A DNA stretch of 49,500 nt from Mesostigma viride (lineage: Eukaryota > Streptophyta > Mesostigmatophyceae > Mesostigmatales > Mesostigmataceae), in the NCBI GenBank assembly GCA_009746045.1, contig RPFO01000154.1:8809693-8859192 (forward strand), read 5' to 3'. Shown here one piece after another: positions 32,501 through 42,511 of this stretch (its first letter is position 1; each line of letters begins with the position of its first letter). A model generated the notes under the pieces. It made no database searches, had not been told where the DNA came from, and saw nothing but the letters and a program-made list of their open reading frames with translations. A program made the translations under genes and the position numbers.

Positions 32501-32737
32501 CGAAGTGCTTTTAATGCCTGTGTGTGCACAACAGGAGAAAGGGCAGAGACCCCCACTCTCCTTCATGCCTAAGGCATGCCACAGCTGCATTCGGGAACGC
32601 TAGCTAAACGGACACGCTAACGATCCGGCAATCTGTGGGTGCAATAAGACTCATGTGAGCATGGCATAACACTAGGAGCGTGGGCAAGTAATCTCATCAT
32701 AGCCAGGACGTAGCATGGCTGTACTAGGACTATACCC

Positions 32738-33168
32738 CGATGGATGGATGGATGGATGGATGGATGGATGGATGGATGGATGGATGGATGGATGGATGGA
32801 TGGATGGATGGATGGATGGATGGATGGATGGATGGATGGATGGATGGATGGATGGATGGATGGATGGATGGATGGATGGATGGATGGATGGATGGATGGA
32901 TGGATGGATGGATGGATGGATGGATGGATGGATGGATGGATGGATGGATGGATGGATGGATGGATGGATGGATGGATGGATGGATGGATGGATGGATGGA
33001 TGGATGGATGGATGGATGGATGGATGGATGGATGGATGGATGGATGGATGGATGGATGGATGGATGGATGGATGGATGGATGGATGGATGGATGGATGGA
33101 TGGATGGATGGATGGATGGATGGATGGATGGATGGATGGATGGATGGATGGATGGATGGATGGATGGA
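32738..33168 (+). repeat. (GGAT)n microsatellite, about 107 perfect units
   Basis: About 430 bp of uninterrupted GGAT. The apparent long frames across it are repeat artefacts. Confidence 0.97.
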
Positions 33169-33634
33169 TGGCTGGCTTGTCTTACATGATGCAGTGGAAC
33201 TTTGGTGCTGGAGGGTTAATTGTGGCCCGGTCTGGTTTAGCTTCAGTGCTCTCATGGCGGCCTTCATTTGTAATTATTTGAATGCATGCCCATTGGGCCA
33301 TGCATAGTGTATATTTTTTACGCATGCACGCCCATTATGTATCGCTGGGTCCATCCCATCAATGCTTGTTTATTGCCAGGTCTGGTGTAAGTAAGTTAGT
33401 ACTTGCGTGTCATGCGCATGGGCATGTTTAGAGTACTATGCTAATCTCTTTAGAAACATAATTACACGGAAGTTACAAATCTCATCTGCATCATGCCCCA
33501 AGACACTACATTAAAGAATCAAATAAAATTATAACATGCCTCCGTTGGGAGATCATGCAGCACATGCATATTCCTTGCTGAATGGGTAGAGGTGGGTCAA
33601 GCCGCAACATCGAAATAAGCTAACTCTAAGCTAT

Positions 33635-33847
33635 CTAGTCTACAAAATCCTCACTACACTTCTCCCCAAAGCGCCCCTTCCGCTTTGGGGGAGGGGGCTT
33701 ACCCACATGGGCTGGCGTGTGAGCCGGGACATTGGTCTTCCACCTCTTCTTGTTCTGCATAGGAACAGAGAGCGAAGAAATGCGGTGTGGGGACCCCTTC
33801 TCGTGGTAATGCGTTACATGTACTCCCCACCGGGCTTTGCTCTTCAT
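33635..33847 (-). other. Short lysine-rich open frame, possible exon
   Basis: Reads MKSKARWGVHVTHYHEKGSP ... KPPPPKRKGRFGEKCSEDFVD-stop, with strongly basic Lys/Pro composition. It could be a 3' exon of the gene candidate to its right or chance. No domain. Confidence 0.2.
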
Positions 33848-33887
33848 GGGTTCATAAAGACAACAATTATTCAGTAAGAATTTAATA

Positions 33888-34015
33888 AATTAGGAACATA
33901 TATCCGTTGGGAGTCACTGTTACACATATACCTGAAAAGGGGCATATGATTTTAAATACATTCTGAGCTACAACCTGCACGTGCATGGGTTTAGTTAACT
34001 GGCACCTATACTAGA
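33888..34015 (-). mobile_element. Tail-only fragment of the ORF1-element 3' module
   Basis: Plus-strand order AACATATATCCGTTGGGAGT, ACACATATACCTGAAAAGGG, GCATATGATTTTAAATACAT, TTCTGAGCTACAACCTGCA is the inverted 3' UTR end of copies A, E and F. Confidence 0.65.
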
Positions 34016-34036
34016 GGCCTGACATGGGGTGGAGCT

Positions 34037-36061
34037 TCAGTGCTTCCCCGCCTTCTCCTTCTCCCACACTGGGTGCTCCGCGTCCTTCTTCTCCGGCCCT
34101 GCCCATGGGTGCACCGGCCCCGCCTCCTCCTTCTCCTCACGGGACGATTCGCGCTCCACGCATGGCTGCAGCATCAGTTAGCACGGGCAAGACATAGCAG
34201 TAACCGCGCTATGGCTGTTCTAGCACCAGCCTAGCAGACTGCCATGATCACTCAGCAAACCCACGACAGCTAAACCCTTGGCTGTCACAACCAGTCCATG
34301 CATCATTAAGTATGGGTACAGGGAAAGCTTCCCGCATATCCATGGCCATATGGATGGCAGCAACACAACGACTTGCCCCCTAGCCCCCCGTGCACACACA
34401 AAAACGTGGGTCGTGGCTTCCACGCCCCATCCGCCATGCATGCCAGCGCGTACCTTACTCGCATTCACACCGGGCTGCATCCCAGCGCCGTTGCTGTCCC
34501 CATGTGACACGTCGGCTGATTAAGCAGATACACAGCAGAGTCTGATGTAAACCGCTAAACCCCAAACCCATGCAGACCACAGTCAAGGACGCGTGCATGT
34601 CAAGCCATGCCAATTGTGAACCGTACAGCAATTTACTTTTCAAGCCTGAAGAGGTGGATAGCAGATACTAGCCTGGAAGAGGTTACAGGGGCACATGTCC
34701 ATTAGCGAGCGGAACAACACAGCTTACACCCTACAAGCGTACCGCACAATGTCCTCCTGCAATTGTCTGCAGATCTCCCAATGCCGCAGACATCTCCACT
34801 GCTCTCATGGCGATTGCAAATGCTTCATGCCGCTGACATCTCCACTGCTCTCATGGCGATTGCAAATGCTTGATGCCGCACCTCTGCTTACAGCAGAAAA
34901 GCTTCCTCCGGGCGAGGCACCTGACTGGAACCAACACCCATTCCTTGGCTTCACAACGTGGCCATGACAGCATCGTGAATCTGCTTCGCCAACGCCCACA
35001 CTTCAGGACCCGCGCCCTGCACCGCCATGGCCACAGGCTGCACCGCTGCAATCGATGCAGCATTCACTGCCTGCGCCGCACCATGTACTGCATGCACGAA
35101 AGCCAATCCTGGCTCGGTTATCATGGTCTTGCCCGATTCCTGCTGCTTCTTCTTCTTCGATGCGGTCATGCGCACTTTATACCCCTTCCTCTCCAAGCAC
35201 GCCTTCAGCACCTGGCTCGTGCGGTGCTGAATATGCTTCTGAAGGCGCGCCTTCTAAACACGAAATGTTGGCAATGTATGATTCCCAAACGGCATGATAG
35301 GCACATAATCAGTCCCATGAATTGCTTTGCGGCAGTCAATGCACCAGAACACCTGTTGAAAAAAGAAGGTTATGCACGCTAGCGATTACCCGCGGCAAGA
35401 AGCAATCAACACGCCTCGCTAACAACTGCAACCACAATGTAATTCATGACGGGCCACTCACCGCTACCCTGCTCTCCTGCTTCAATGTCTCCCCATTCTC
35501 AAGGCCTCCATTGTAAACCTCTCCGTCTTCACCATCGTCATCGTCTTCCTCTTCCTCCACTCCGACGTATCCGTGTTTCCTTTTCCTAAGATACCTAGGG
35601 TTGTTCAAGTCGTATGTGCGGCGTTGGCACACTTCCAACAAAATTTTGGCCGCCTCTACCCATTACCATTTATTCGTACTATCATAACATATCCAGGCGT
35701 TTGAAAAATCATTCCCTCGTTCGAACTTCTACCCCTGGGCGTCCATGACGAGGCAGTCACGACGGGACGCAGATGCACAAAAATAAAACAAGGCGACATC
35801 CCTTCAATCATTGACCAAAAAACAGAATACGCGCAGAACTTGGATTTCAACACCACGCACCCATTACCAGCGAGCACGGCTGGCCTGCAACCGCCATCAT
35901 TTCATAACCAGAAGCCAGGGCCCACACTCCATCCCGTTACCTCATCTTCCACGCACGGCTTCCGCTGCTTCCCTCTGCTCTTTCGCATTCTCCGCCAGCA
36001 ACCTCGCCTTCTCCTCGTCCAACAATCCACTAACAATAAAATCCCCTCTATTGGACGCCAT
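34037..36061 (-). CDS. Multi-exon gene candidate at the right end of the CACTA-like element
   Basis: Possible exons: 36061-35957 (start MASNRGDFIVSGLLDEEKAR, charged helix); 35655-35462 (AKILLEVCQRRTYDLNNPRY, then an acidic EEEEDDDDGEDGE stretch, strong donor GCG|GTGAGT); 35352-34951 (strong acceptor TTTTTTCAACAG, FWCIDCRKAIHG with a C-x2-C pair, in-frame TAG at 35254-35256, then a Lys-rich and Ala-rich part); 34515-34454 (HGDSNGAGMQPGVNASK); 34165-34037 (C-terminal PCVERESSREEKEEAGPVHP ... EKEKAGKH-stop). The 35655-35462/35352 and 34454/34165 joins are in phase; the others are unresolved. It lies about 500 bp inside the right terminal repeat and reads inward, as transposon accessory genes do. 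It may be an element protein or a captured gene. No family is recognised, and the TAG suggests decay or an unrecognised intron. Confidence 0.35.
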
Positions 36062-36512
36062 TCAGACGAACTTTGCTAGCGTCTTTTCACCGGCCCCAGC
36101 ACACATAATCTATAGCCGCTTACTGACAACGGCCGACAACGACAACTGCTGAATAGGCGAAAAAGGCTGATAACTACATTTTTATATTTCGCTGCATTTG
36201 CTAATAGACACGCACGTTCTCCCACTTCTCCATTACAATATAATTATCCATCTGGCCGTGTACAGGCAAAGATCCCCGAAGTAACTTACTGAAACGTATC
36301 TTACAGCATCGGATCACTGGCACCTAATCTACAGGTGGTAGATTACCAACCAAGACCCGTCGCGGTAATTTACTCTGTCGGTAATGTACTACCAAAGATG
36401 TGCAGTCGTAACGTTACTCTTACTTACGGCTAGTAAAATTACTACGTAGGATGATAGGTAGTAATGATTACGGCGTTGGATCTCACGCCTCGGATCTAGG
36501 TAGTAAGATAAG

Positions 36513-36568
36513 ACCTCGTAATTTACGCCTCGGATCCTTTTTACTACCCTCGGACGAAAAGTATAGTG
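36513..36568 (-). repeat. Right terminal inverted repeat of the CACTA-like element
   Basis: 56 bp, the exact reverse complement of 25782-25837, ending ...AAAAGTATAGTG on the plus strand. Confidence 0.9.
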
Positions 36569-36584
36569 TTAATCATCCCACGGT

Positions 36585-38326
36585 CCTAAATTTAGGACTT
36601 TGTCCTAAATCGTCCTAGTGGTCACTATAACCGAGGTACCGGGGGGGGGGGGTCACTATATGGACCGTACCCCATGTGGACCGTACCCGGCATGATGTAC
36701 CCGACCCGTGGTACCGGCACATGGTACCCGGATTCCGTACCCGGGTACCGGGTATAATGGCGGGAAAGTAGGTACCTCGACCAAAAATATAACCGATTTT
36801 GGAGCGAAAAAGTGGGTGCGGGAATGAAGTGAGGTGGATATGGCGACCTGACAATCGTGGCCGGCGTTTTCACGTGCGTTTATCATTTCGGGCGCCCAGT
36901 AGCAAAAACGAAAGGTTGTTAGTTATGCTTAAAGGCTGTGAATATTTTCTGCGCAAGTTTTTATGTGTAGCGCTGTATCACAGCGGCACAACACAAATGG
37001 GTCGCAGATCGCCTGCTCGCGGAGGGTCGATTTTGGCACAAACATGTTAGTGTATTAGCAATGGTGGTGCGAATCAAGCCAGGAAATTTTTGTGGACGAT
37101 TTTTATTATAGTCTGGAGTTTAGAAACGGAGTATTTGACATGGGAGCGCCTGGGCCGTGATATTCTTGCCCGATTTCCATTGTCGACCATGTTTTAGGGA
37201 CGTTCAGGCTGGGCAGCGAGCGCACCTTATAGGTCTTCACTTTCGGTATTTCTTGGACCTAGAACGCAGCACAAGCGTGGTTTATATCATTGTCGAACCG
37301 GTTGGCCAGCTTTGGTGCGCTCAGCTCTCGGAAAGCTGACCTCGCTGCGGATTTCAGCGACTTTTTTGCAACCATCTGGAATGAGGCGACGTAAGTAGCA
37401 GGTAAGTGCCGGGTTGTCCTAGATCATGAGTGTAACTGGCAACGCTGTCGTGGTGTTTTGAGTCAGCCAGCTATGCCTAAAAAGAGGGGACGCTCTCTGT
37501 GCACATAACTGTCACACATAGTTGGTTTACGTCATACAATTTTTTACGTCTCTATCTTCGTCGTCCGCTGCAGCTAAAACACACATGCGTAAGAGCAGTT
37601 TTACTCATGTGTTAGTTATAAACCATGGTCCTATGGCCTGCAGTCGTTCAGGGTGTTCTCAGACAGTATATACAGTATGGTTTACGTGTTACATGCACCC
37701 TGAATTCGCTCACAAAGCGTTGCATGTTAGCACAACGTTGTTTTGTAACTTGATTTGGCTGCATTCATGTGTTAGTTGCAATGCAAATGCAATGTTTTTT
37801 CATCGCTGGGTGGTGGCCAGCATGTCCGTGATGTCAAAGAAGGTTTGGCATATGCTTAGAGAAAGTTTACCGCAAGGGGTGGGCCATGTTCAAGCCGGGC
37901 AACCTCAGCAACCATGCAACCCTATATTGCATTACCTGCACCATCTGTGACACCGTTAATCACGCGTATATATAGAGGCAGCCACAGCAGGGTATGGCCT
38001 TGTTATACGCTGCCCCGCCATCCCAAGGCCTCGTAGGGTCCCCTAGCGCTTGTAAGATGCTCAAGGGACCGTGAGGATAGCATGGTCATGCGTTGACACT
38101 AATTGGTCCTAATGGTCCTAAAACCCACATTTTGGCCAAATTCGCGCTTTGAGGTCTGGCAGGTGGCAGGGCCCATTCATGCACTAAATGTAATTATTTG
38201 ACCCCAGGTTTTTGATAGAAACTAAAAAAGTGTGTTATCTGTCATGGGCACGAATGCCAGGGTCAAATTTTAATGTTTGCATATATATTTTTTAATTCCA
38301 CTTGGTCCTAAATTTAGGACTTTTAC
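36585..38326. other. Interval between two copies of a 16-bp perfect palindrome
   Basis: GTCCTAAATTTAGGAC occurs at about 36586 and 38307, both preceded by G and followed by TTT. Half-copies (GTCCTAAATCGTCCTAG at 36603; GGTCCTAATGGTCCTAAAAC at 38104) lie just inside each end. 36636-36775 is packed with GTACC words. The interior (36.8-38.0 kb) has plus-strand open stretches without a recognisable domain. It may be a DNA element with palindromic termini. Confidence 0.4.
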
Positions 38327-38352
38327 TGGGAAGATGGACAATAGTGCTCCCT

Positions 38353-39260
38353 CCGTCCGTCCGTCCGTCCGTCCGTCCGTCCGTCCGTCCGTCCGTCCGT
38401 CCGTCCGTCCGTCCGTCCGTCCGTCCGTCCGTCCGTCCGTCCGTCCGTCCGTCCGTCCGTCCGTCCGTCCGTCCGTCCGTCCGTCCCTCCCTCCTCCCTC
38501 CCTCCTCCCTCCCTCCCTCCCTCCCTCCTCCCTCCCTCCCTCCCTCCCTCCCTCCCTCCCTCCTCCCTCCCTCCTCCCTCCCTCCCTCCCTCCCTCCCTC
38601 CCTCCCTCCCTCCCTCCCTCCCCCTCCCTCCCTCCCTCCCTCCCTCCTCCCTCCTCCCTCCCTCCCTCCCTCCCTCCCTCCCTCCCTCCTCCCTCCCTCC
38701 CTCCCTCCTCCCTCCTCCTCCCTCCCTCCCTCCCTCCCTCCCTCCCTCCCTCCTCCTCCTCCCTCCCTCCCTCCCTCCCTCCCTCCCTCCCTCCCTCCCT
38801 CCTCCTCCTCCCTCCCTCCCTCCCTCCCTCCCTCCCTCCCTCCCTCCTCCCTCCCTCCCTCCCTCCTCCCTCCTCTCCCTCCCTCCTCCCTCCCTCCTCC
38901 CTCCCTCCTCCCTCCCTCCCTCCCTCCCTCCCTCCCTCCTCCCTCCCTCCCTCCCTCCCTCCTCCCTCCCTCCTCCCTCCTCCCTCCCTCCCTCCCTCCC
39001 TCCCTCCCCCTCCCTCCCTCCTCCCTCCCTCCCTCCCTCCTCCCTCCCTCCCTCCCTCCCTCCCTCCCTCCCTCCCTCCCTCCCTCCCTCCCTCCTCCCT
39101 CCCTCCCTCCTCCCTCCTCCCTCCCTCCCTCCTCCCTCCCTCCCTCCCTCCCTCCCTCCCTCCCTCCCTCCCTCCCTCCCTCCTCCCTCCCTCCCTCCTC
39201 CCTCCCTCCCTCCTCCCTCCCTCCCTCCCTCCTCCCTCCCTCCTTCCCTCCCTCTCTCCC
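38353..39260 (+). repeat. (GTCC)n then CCTC/CCTCC repeat, about 900 bp
   Basis: About 33 units of GTCC (38353-38486), then about 770 bp made only of CCTC and CCT units. The Ser/Pro/Leu-rich frames on one strand and Gly/Arg/Glu-rich frames on the other are repeat artefacts. Confidence 0.97.
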
Positions 39261-40282
39261 CCGCCCGCCATCATTCATATATCCGTTCATTCATGCATGC
39301 ATCCGCTCATTCATTAACACGCCTCCGGTGGAAAAGTCACGGGGTCACAAGTATGAAACAGGCACCGGAATAGGGAGAAGGAGCCGCCTCCTCGACTTGC
39401 CGCCCGGCGATGGAGGCGATGGGCCCAGGGAGAAACGGTGCGCTTTGTCTCGTACGCCGGGGTGCCCCGGCCACGTGCGGGCACTGGTGCGTGTTATTTT
39501 GCCCGCCCGCCCCAGTCCTTCTCGGAATGCCTCCGCAGGCCATGGCGTCGTGGTAAGAGCTCTTTTCGCCCGTCGCTGGACGCTTAAAGCACTATAATAC
39601 GCCAGTTAATGACTAAAAAATAGCGGGTTACGACGTTGTAAACCAGTAGCCATTGGTTTTCCCGCACCCCTGGCACACCAAAGACGTCGGCAGCGAGCCC
39701 CGCCCGCATCTTATTCACCGGACAATGTTGTTCCACCCAAGACAAGTCATATATCTGCAAGAAACGACGCAAAAGCGATGCAATCCACGACATGCATGTT
39801 TGCCCCAGTCAGCGCTCCTATAAATCTGACTTTTACGCGAAAATTGTGTGCAACGTGGAAACGCAAAAATAAGGAAATTCCTGTGCTGGGTTTCTTCGAA
39901 ATGATGTTATGAATCGTTAGAAAGTGTGGGGATACATTGCAAGCGTCTTTATCTGCTCTAGAGGTTACCTTGAAGACGCACGGGTCAGTGCGCTCGAGCC
40001 GTGAGAAACTCGCCAGCTGCGTGTTTCCCCTCGTGGCCAATGAATAAATAACAGTTTGCCGACTTTTTTTTGGCAGAATAAACTTCCTTACGTCAATGGC
40101 GATCGAACAAGCGAAATCCGGTCCAAAATGGCTTCGTAATCCGTGCACAATAAATTTTCACGCTACCATAGCCTTCGCACTGCAATTTGCACTCAACATC
40201 TCCCGCGCGCACCGAATTTCGTCAAATTTCCCCCGGAATTTTCGCGCACAACTTTGGCGCGGCGTCGGATTGATGTGCACCG
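39261..40282. other. No recognised gene
   Basis: GC-rich to 39.6 kb, then mixed composition. Short minus-strand frames (39747-40148) show no domain. Confidence 0.45.
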
Positions 40283-41641
40283 GCTGCCCCGCCTTCAGTG
40301 GTCTGCCGGAGCTGGAGGTAGGTCGGCCATAGCTCCCGTCGTCGTTGTTGCTGCGCCAGGGTCAAGTCGTCGTCAAGGGTGAAGTGAGTCTTCTCGAGCC
40401 GCTTGCGGCATCTGAGGAAGCGGAAATCTTGTCCGCCGGGTTCTTAAAGGTGAGAAGGAGAGGGGGCGCCCCTGCCTTACCCCGCGCGCGGCCGGGGAAG
40501 GCGGTGGGCGACCAGCTCGATCTCACCAGTAAGTCCCATGCGACTAAGAATTTCTCTCTCATACGCCGACGTGCAAGCTTCTCGGAATTCTCACCTTCCT
40601 CCATGTCGAAGTTCTTGAAAATGACGTTGAGGCTGCGCTTGGCGAGCTCGGCCTCCTCGCGGAGGTCGAGCGTCTGCTGCTGGAGCTGTGCTGCGACGGC
40701 GGAGGTGGTGGAGGTGGCGTGCTGCTTAAGCATGTCCGCCCACGGCAGGTCGGGATGGGAGGAGCATCTGGCCGGCCAGGCCAGCCGGGGCTGGCTTGGC
40801 GGCAATGTCCTTCACTGCCTGGGCGGTGAGGCCTGCGGTGTTTTGCAGGACCTCGATGGCGATTGCATTGTCCTTAAGGCGCTGGTCAATGTCGCGGGGC
40901 TGGGCGGTGATGGAGTACGTCGGTGGAGGCGGAGGGGGGGCCGGGGGGGTGGAGGCGAGGAGGGTGGCGGTGGCGGTACATGGCGGTGGCGGTGGCGGTG
41001 GGGATGGTGGGGAGCTCAGCAGCCAGCTTACGACTCAAAGCTTGCATTTCGCAAGCGAGGGGCGTCACGTGCTGTGCGAGGTGGTGGAGGAGGGTGAATT
41101 CGCCCAAGGGGACGGGTTGCCAGAGTTCCGCGGAAGCACGCTTAAGGATGAAAAAGAGGGCGGCAAGCTGAAGGCGCGGTCGCGACCAGCCAGACATGCA
41201 CTGAGGTCAGCTGAGCGGAGCTGAAACTCAGTGGCCGTCAGACTGGCTGCGGAAGCATTTGTGGCGTTGGGGGCGCTGGCACAGGTCAAGAAGGGAGGCA
41301 TACGACCCATAAAACAGGAGCTCCAGTATCCGGATGTGTGGCCTGTCGAAATAGTCGGGTCTGTTGACGTCGAAGGTGGAAAATAACTCATCAACGTCAA
41401 AGTCATACTCAGATCGACCAGCTAGGTTCGGTTGGGCAGCTGCGTTTGGGCTCGGGCGAGGCTGAAGGCGAGGCATGAAGCCCGGGAGCTAGGGTGTGGG
41501 GCGACCACCAGTGCACGACTAGTGGACATCACCACTGCCTTCTGCCCCTGATGGCGAAGCTGCAGCCGGAGCTGCAGATGTATTTTCATTGCCGAGCGCA
41601 GCCGCCAGGCTGCGTTGCGTCGAGGAGCGTTTGCTCGTCAT
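40283..41641 (-). pseudogene. ORF1p-like pseudogene of copy D
   Basis: The start codon region at about 41641 (TGACGAGCAAACGCTCC; the ATG is changed to ATGACG) and several indels break the frame. Segments LSRKLAAELPTIPTATATA ... PPSASTD, then AELAKRSLNVIFKNFDMEEG, then GKAGAPPLLLTFKNPADKIS are recognisable in different frames. It reads through the position of the copy A frameshift in one frame, showing the ancestral frame. Confidence 0.75.
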
Positions 41642-41790
41642 ATATTGCGTATTAGCGTCGGAAAATTATATCAGCATGTGCGTCTTAGAGAGACGCGTCG
41701 ATTGTGATATTCACGGCTAAATTCGGTGCTAAAACGTGAAAGTTATGAGCTCCGCCGTCAGCCATGGCTACCTCGTGGCTCGTGGCTTGG
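40283..41790 (-). mobile_element. ORF1 retroelement copy D, 3'-truncated, reverse orientation
   Basis: On the minus strand it begins at the same leader as copy A (GCCACGAGCCACGAGGTAGCC, about 41790). It runs through ORF1 and stops abruptly at about 40283 inside the C-terminal QTKAGQPV region, after which the sequence is unrelated. A 3' truncation is unusual for non-LTR elements and suggests a later deletion or rearrangement. Confidence 0.75.
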
Positions 41791-41819
41791 ACCGGTGACA
41801 TATGGGGACACCATTCTCA

Positions 41820-42066
41820 GGGATGCCATGCCCTAGCTATTGTCTAGCCATAATCATCTTCCACCCAATGTCATGCAGCTAGGCCTTTTTAGGTATGCAT
41901 GATACATCATGGTGGTGCAGGTGCACCTTGTGCACCCAGAGTAGGCGGTAGTTGACACACTCCACCTGCATGCAGGTTGTAGCCCAGACTGTATTAAAAA
42001 CCATATGCCCCTTCTCAGGGATATGTGTTACATATGCTCCCCAAGGAGCTATGTTCTTAATTATTA
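41820..42066 (+). mobile_element. Tail-only copy of the ORF1-element 3' module
   Basis: Contains the whole distal UTR order: TCTAGCCATAATCATCTTCC, CAGGTGCACCTTGTGCACC, CTGTATTAAAAACCATATGC, CCCTTCTCAGGGATATGTG, CTCCCCAAGGAGC, ending TTAATTATT. Confidence 0.7.
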
Positions 42067-42124
42067 TGGCGAGATATCTTGATGCCAATTTATGTGCCAC
42101 ATGCACAATGCTACATGAATATGT

Positions 42125-42245
42125 TTTGATTTGGCACGCCGCAAAGGTGAAAACCATTTGCGTTCAGTGCCGGTCCGCGGAAAACGCGGAAAACGCGATC
42201 TGCAAATGAATCCGACCGGAATCGAACTGGGGACCTCTCGCACCA
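42125..42245 (-). mobile_element. SINE-like element S, copy 3, 5'-truncated
   Basis: The minus strand reads GGTGCGAGAGGTCCCCAGTT, CGATTCCGGTCGGATTCATT, TGCAGATCGCG, then the tandem GCGTTTTCC words and the CGCAAATGG/CCTTTGCGG hairpin. The 5' hairpin module is absent. The B-box here is the best in the window (GTTCGATTCC). Confidence 0.7.
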
Positions 42246-42511
42246 TGAATATGTGCTAATGAAGAATACGTGCTACATGATCTCCCAACGGAGTCATTTA
42301 TAATTTTGATTTTAATGCACGATGCTGTAGATGCCTGTCTACGACATTAATTAATACTACTAAATAAATATATATTAAAAATATAATTACTTACAGCAGA
42401 GTGAAATCACTCAAACCAAAACAAACGCCCAGCTAGAAACCTATATACAGAGCCATGTCAAAGCTCTATACTACGATAAGACCAATGGAAACGCCTACTA
42501 ACGGGAGGAAC
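42246..42511. other. Tail fragment and AT-rich 3' flank of the ORF2-like fragment
   Basis: GCTACATGATCTCCCAACGG, then AGTCATTTATAATT (42274-42307), is another copy of the retroelement terminal word. The rest is AT-rich with TTAATTAATA near 42349, probably the 3' UTR and tail of the minus-strand ORF at 42512. Confidence 0.45.

Noticed and set aside
32740-33300. Long frames of repeating Trp-Met-Asp-Gly and Ile-His-Pro-Ser
   Set aside because: Pure translation of the GGAT microsatellite, open in several frames on both strands.
38270-39600. 330-430-residue Ser/Pro/Leu and Gly/Arg/Glu frames
   Set aside because: Translation of CCTC/GTCC repeats; no start context, domain or splice support.
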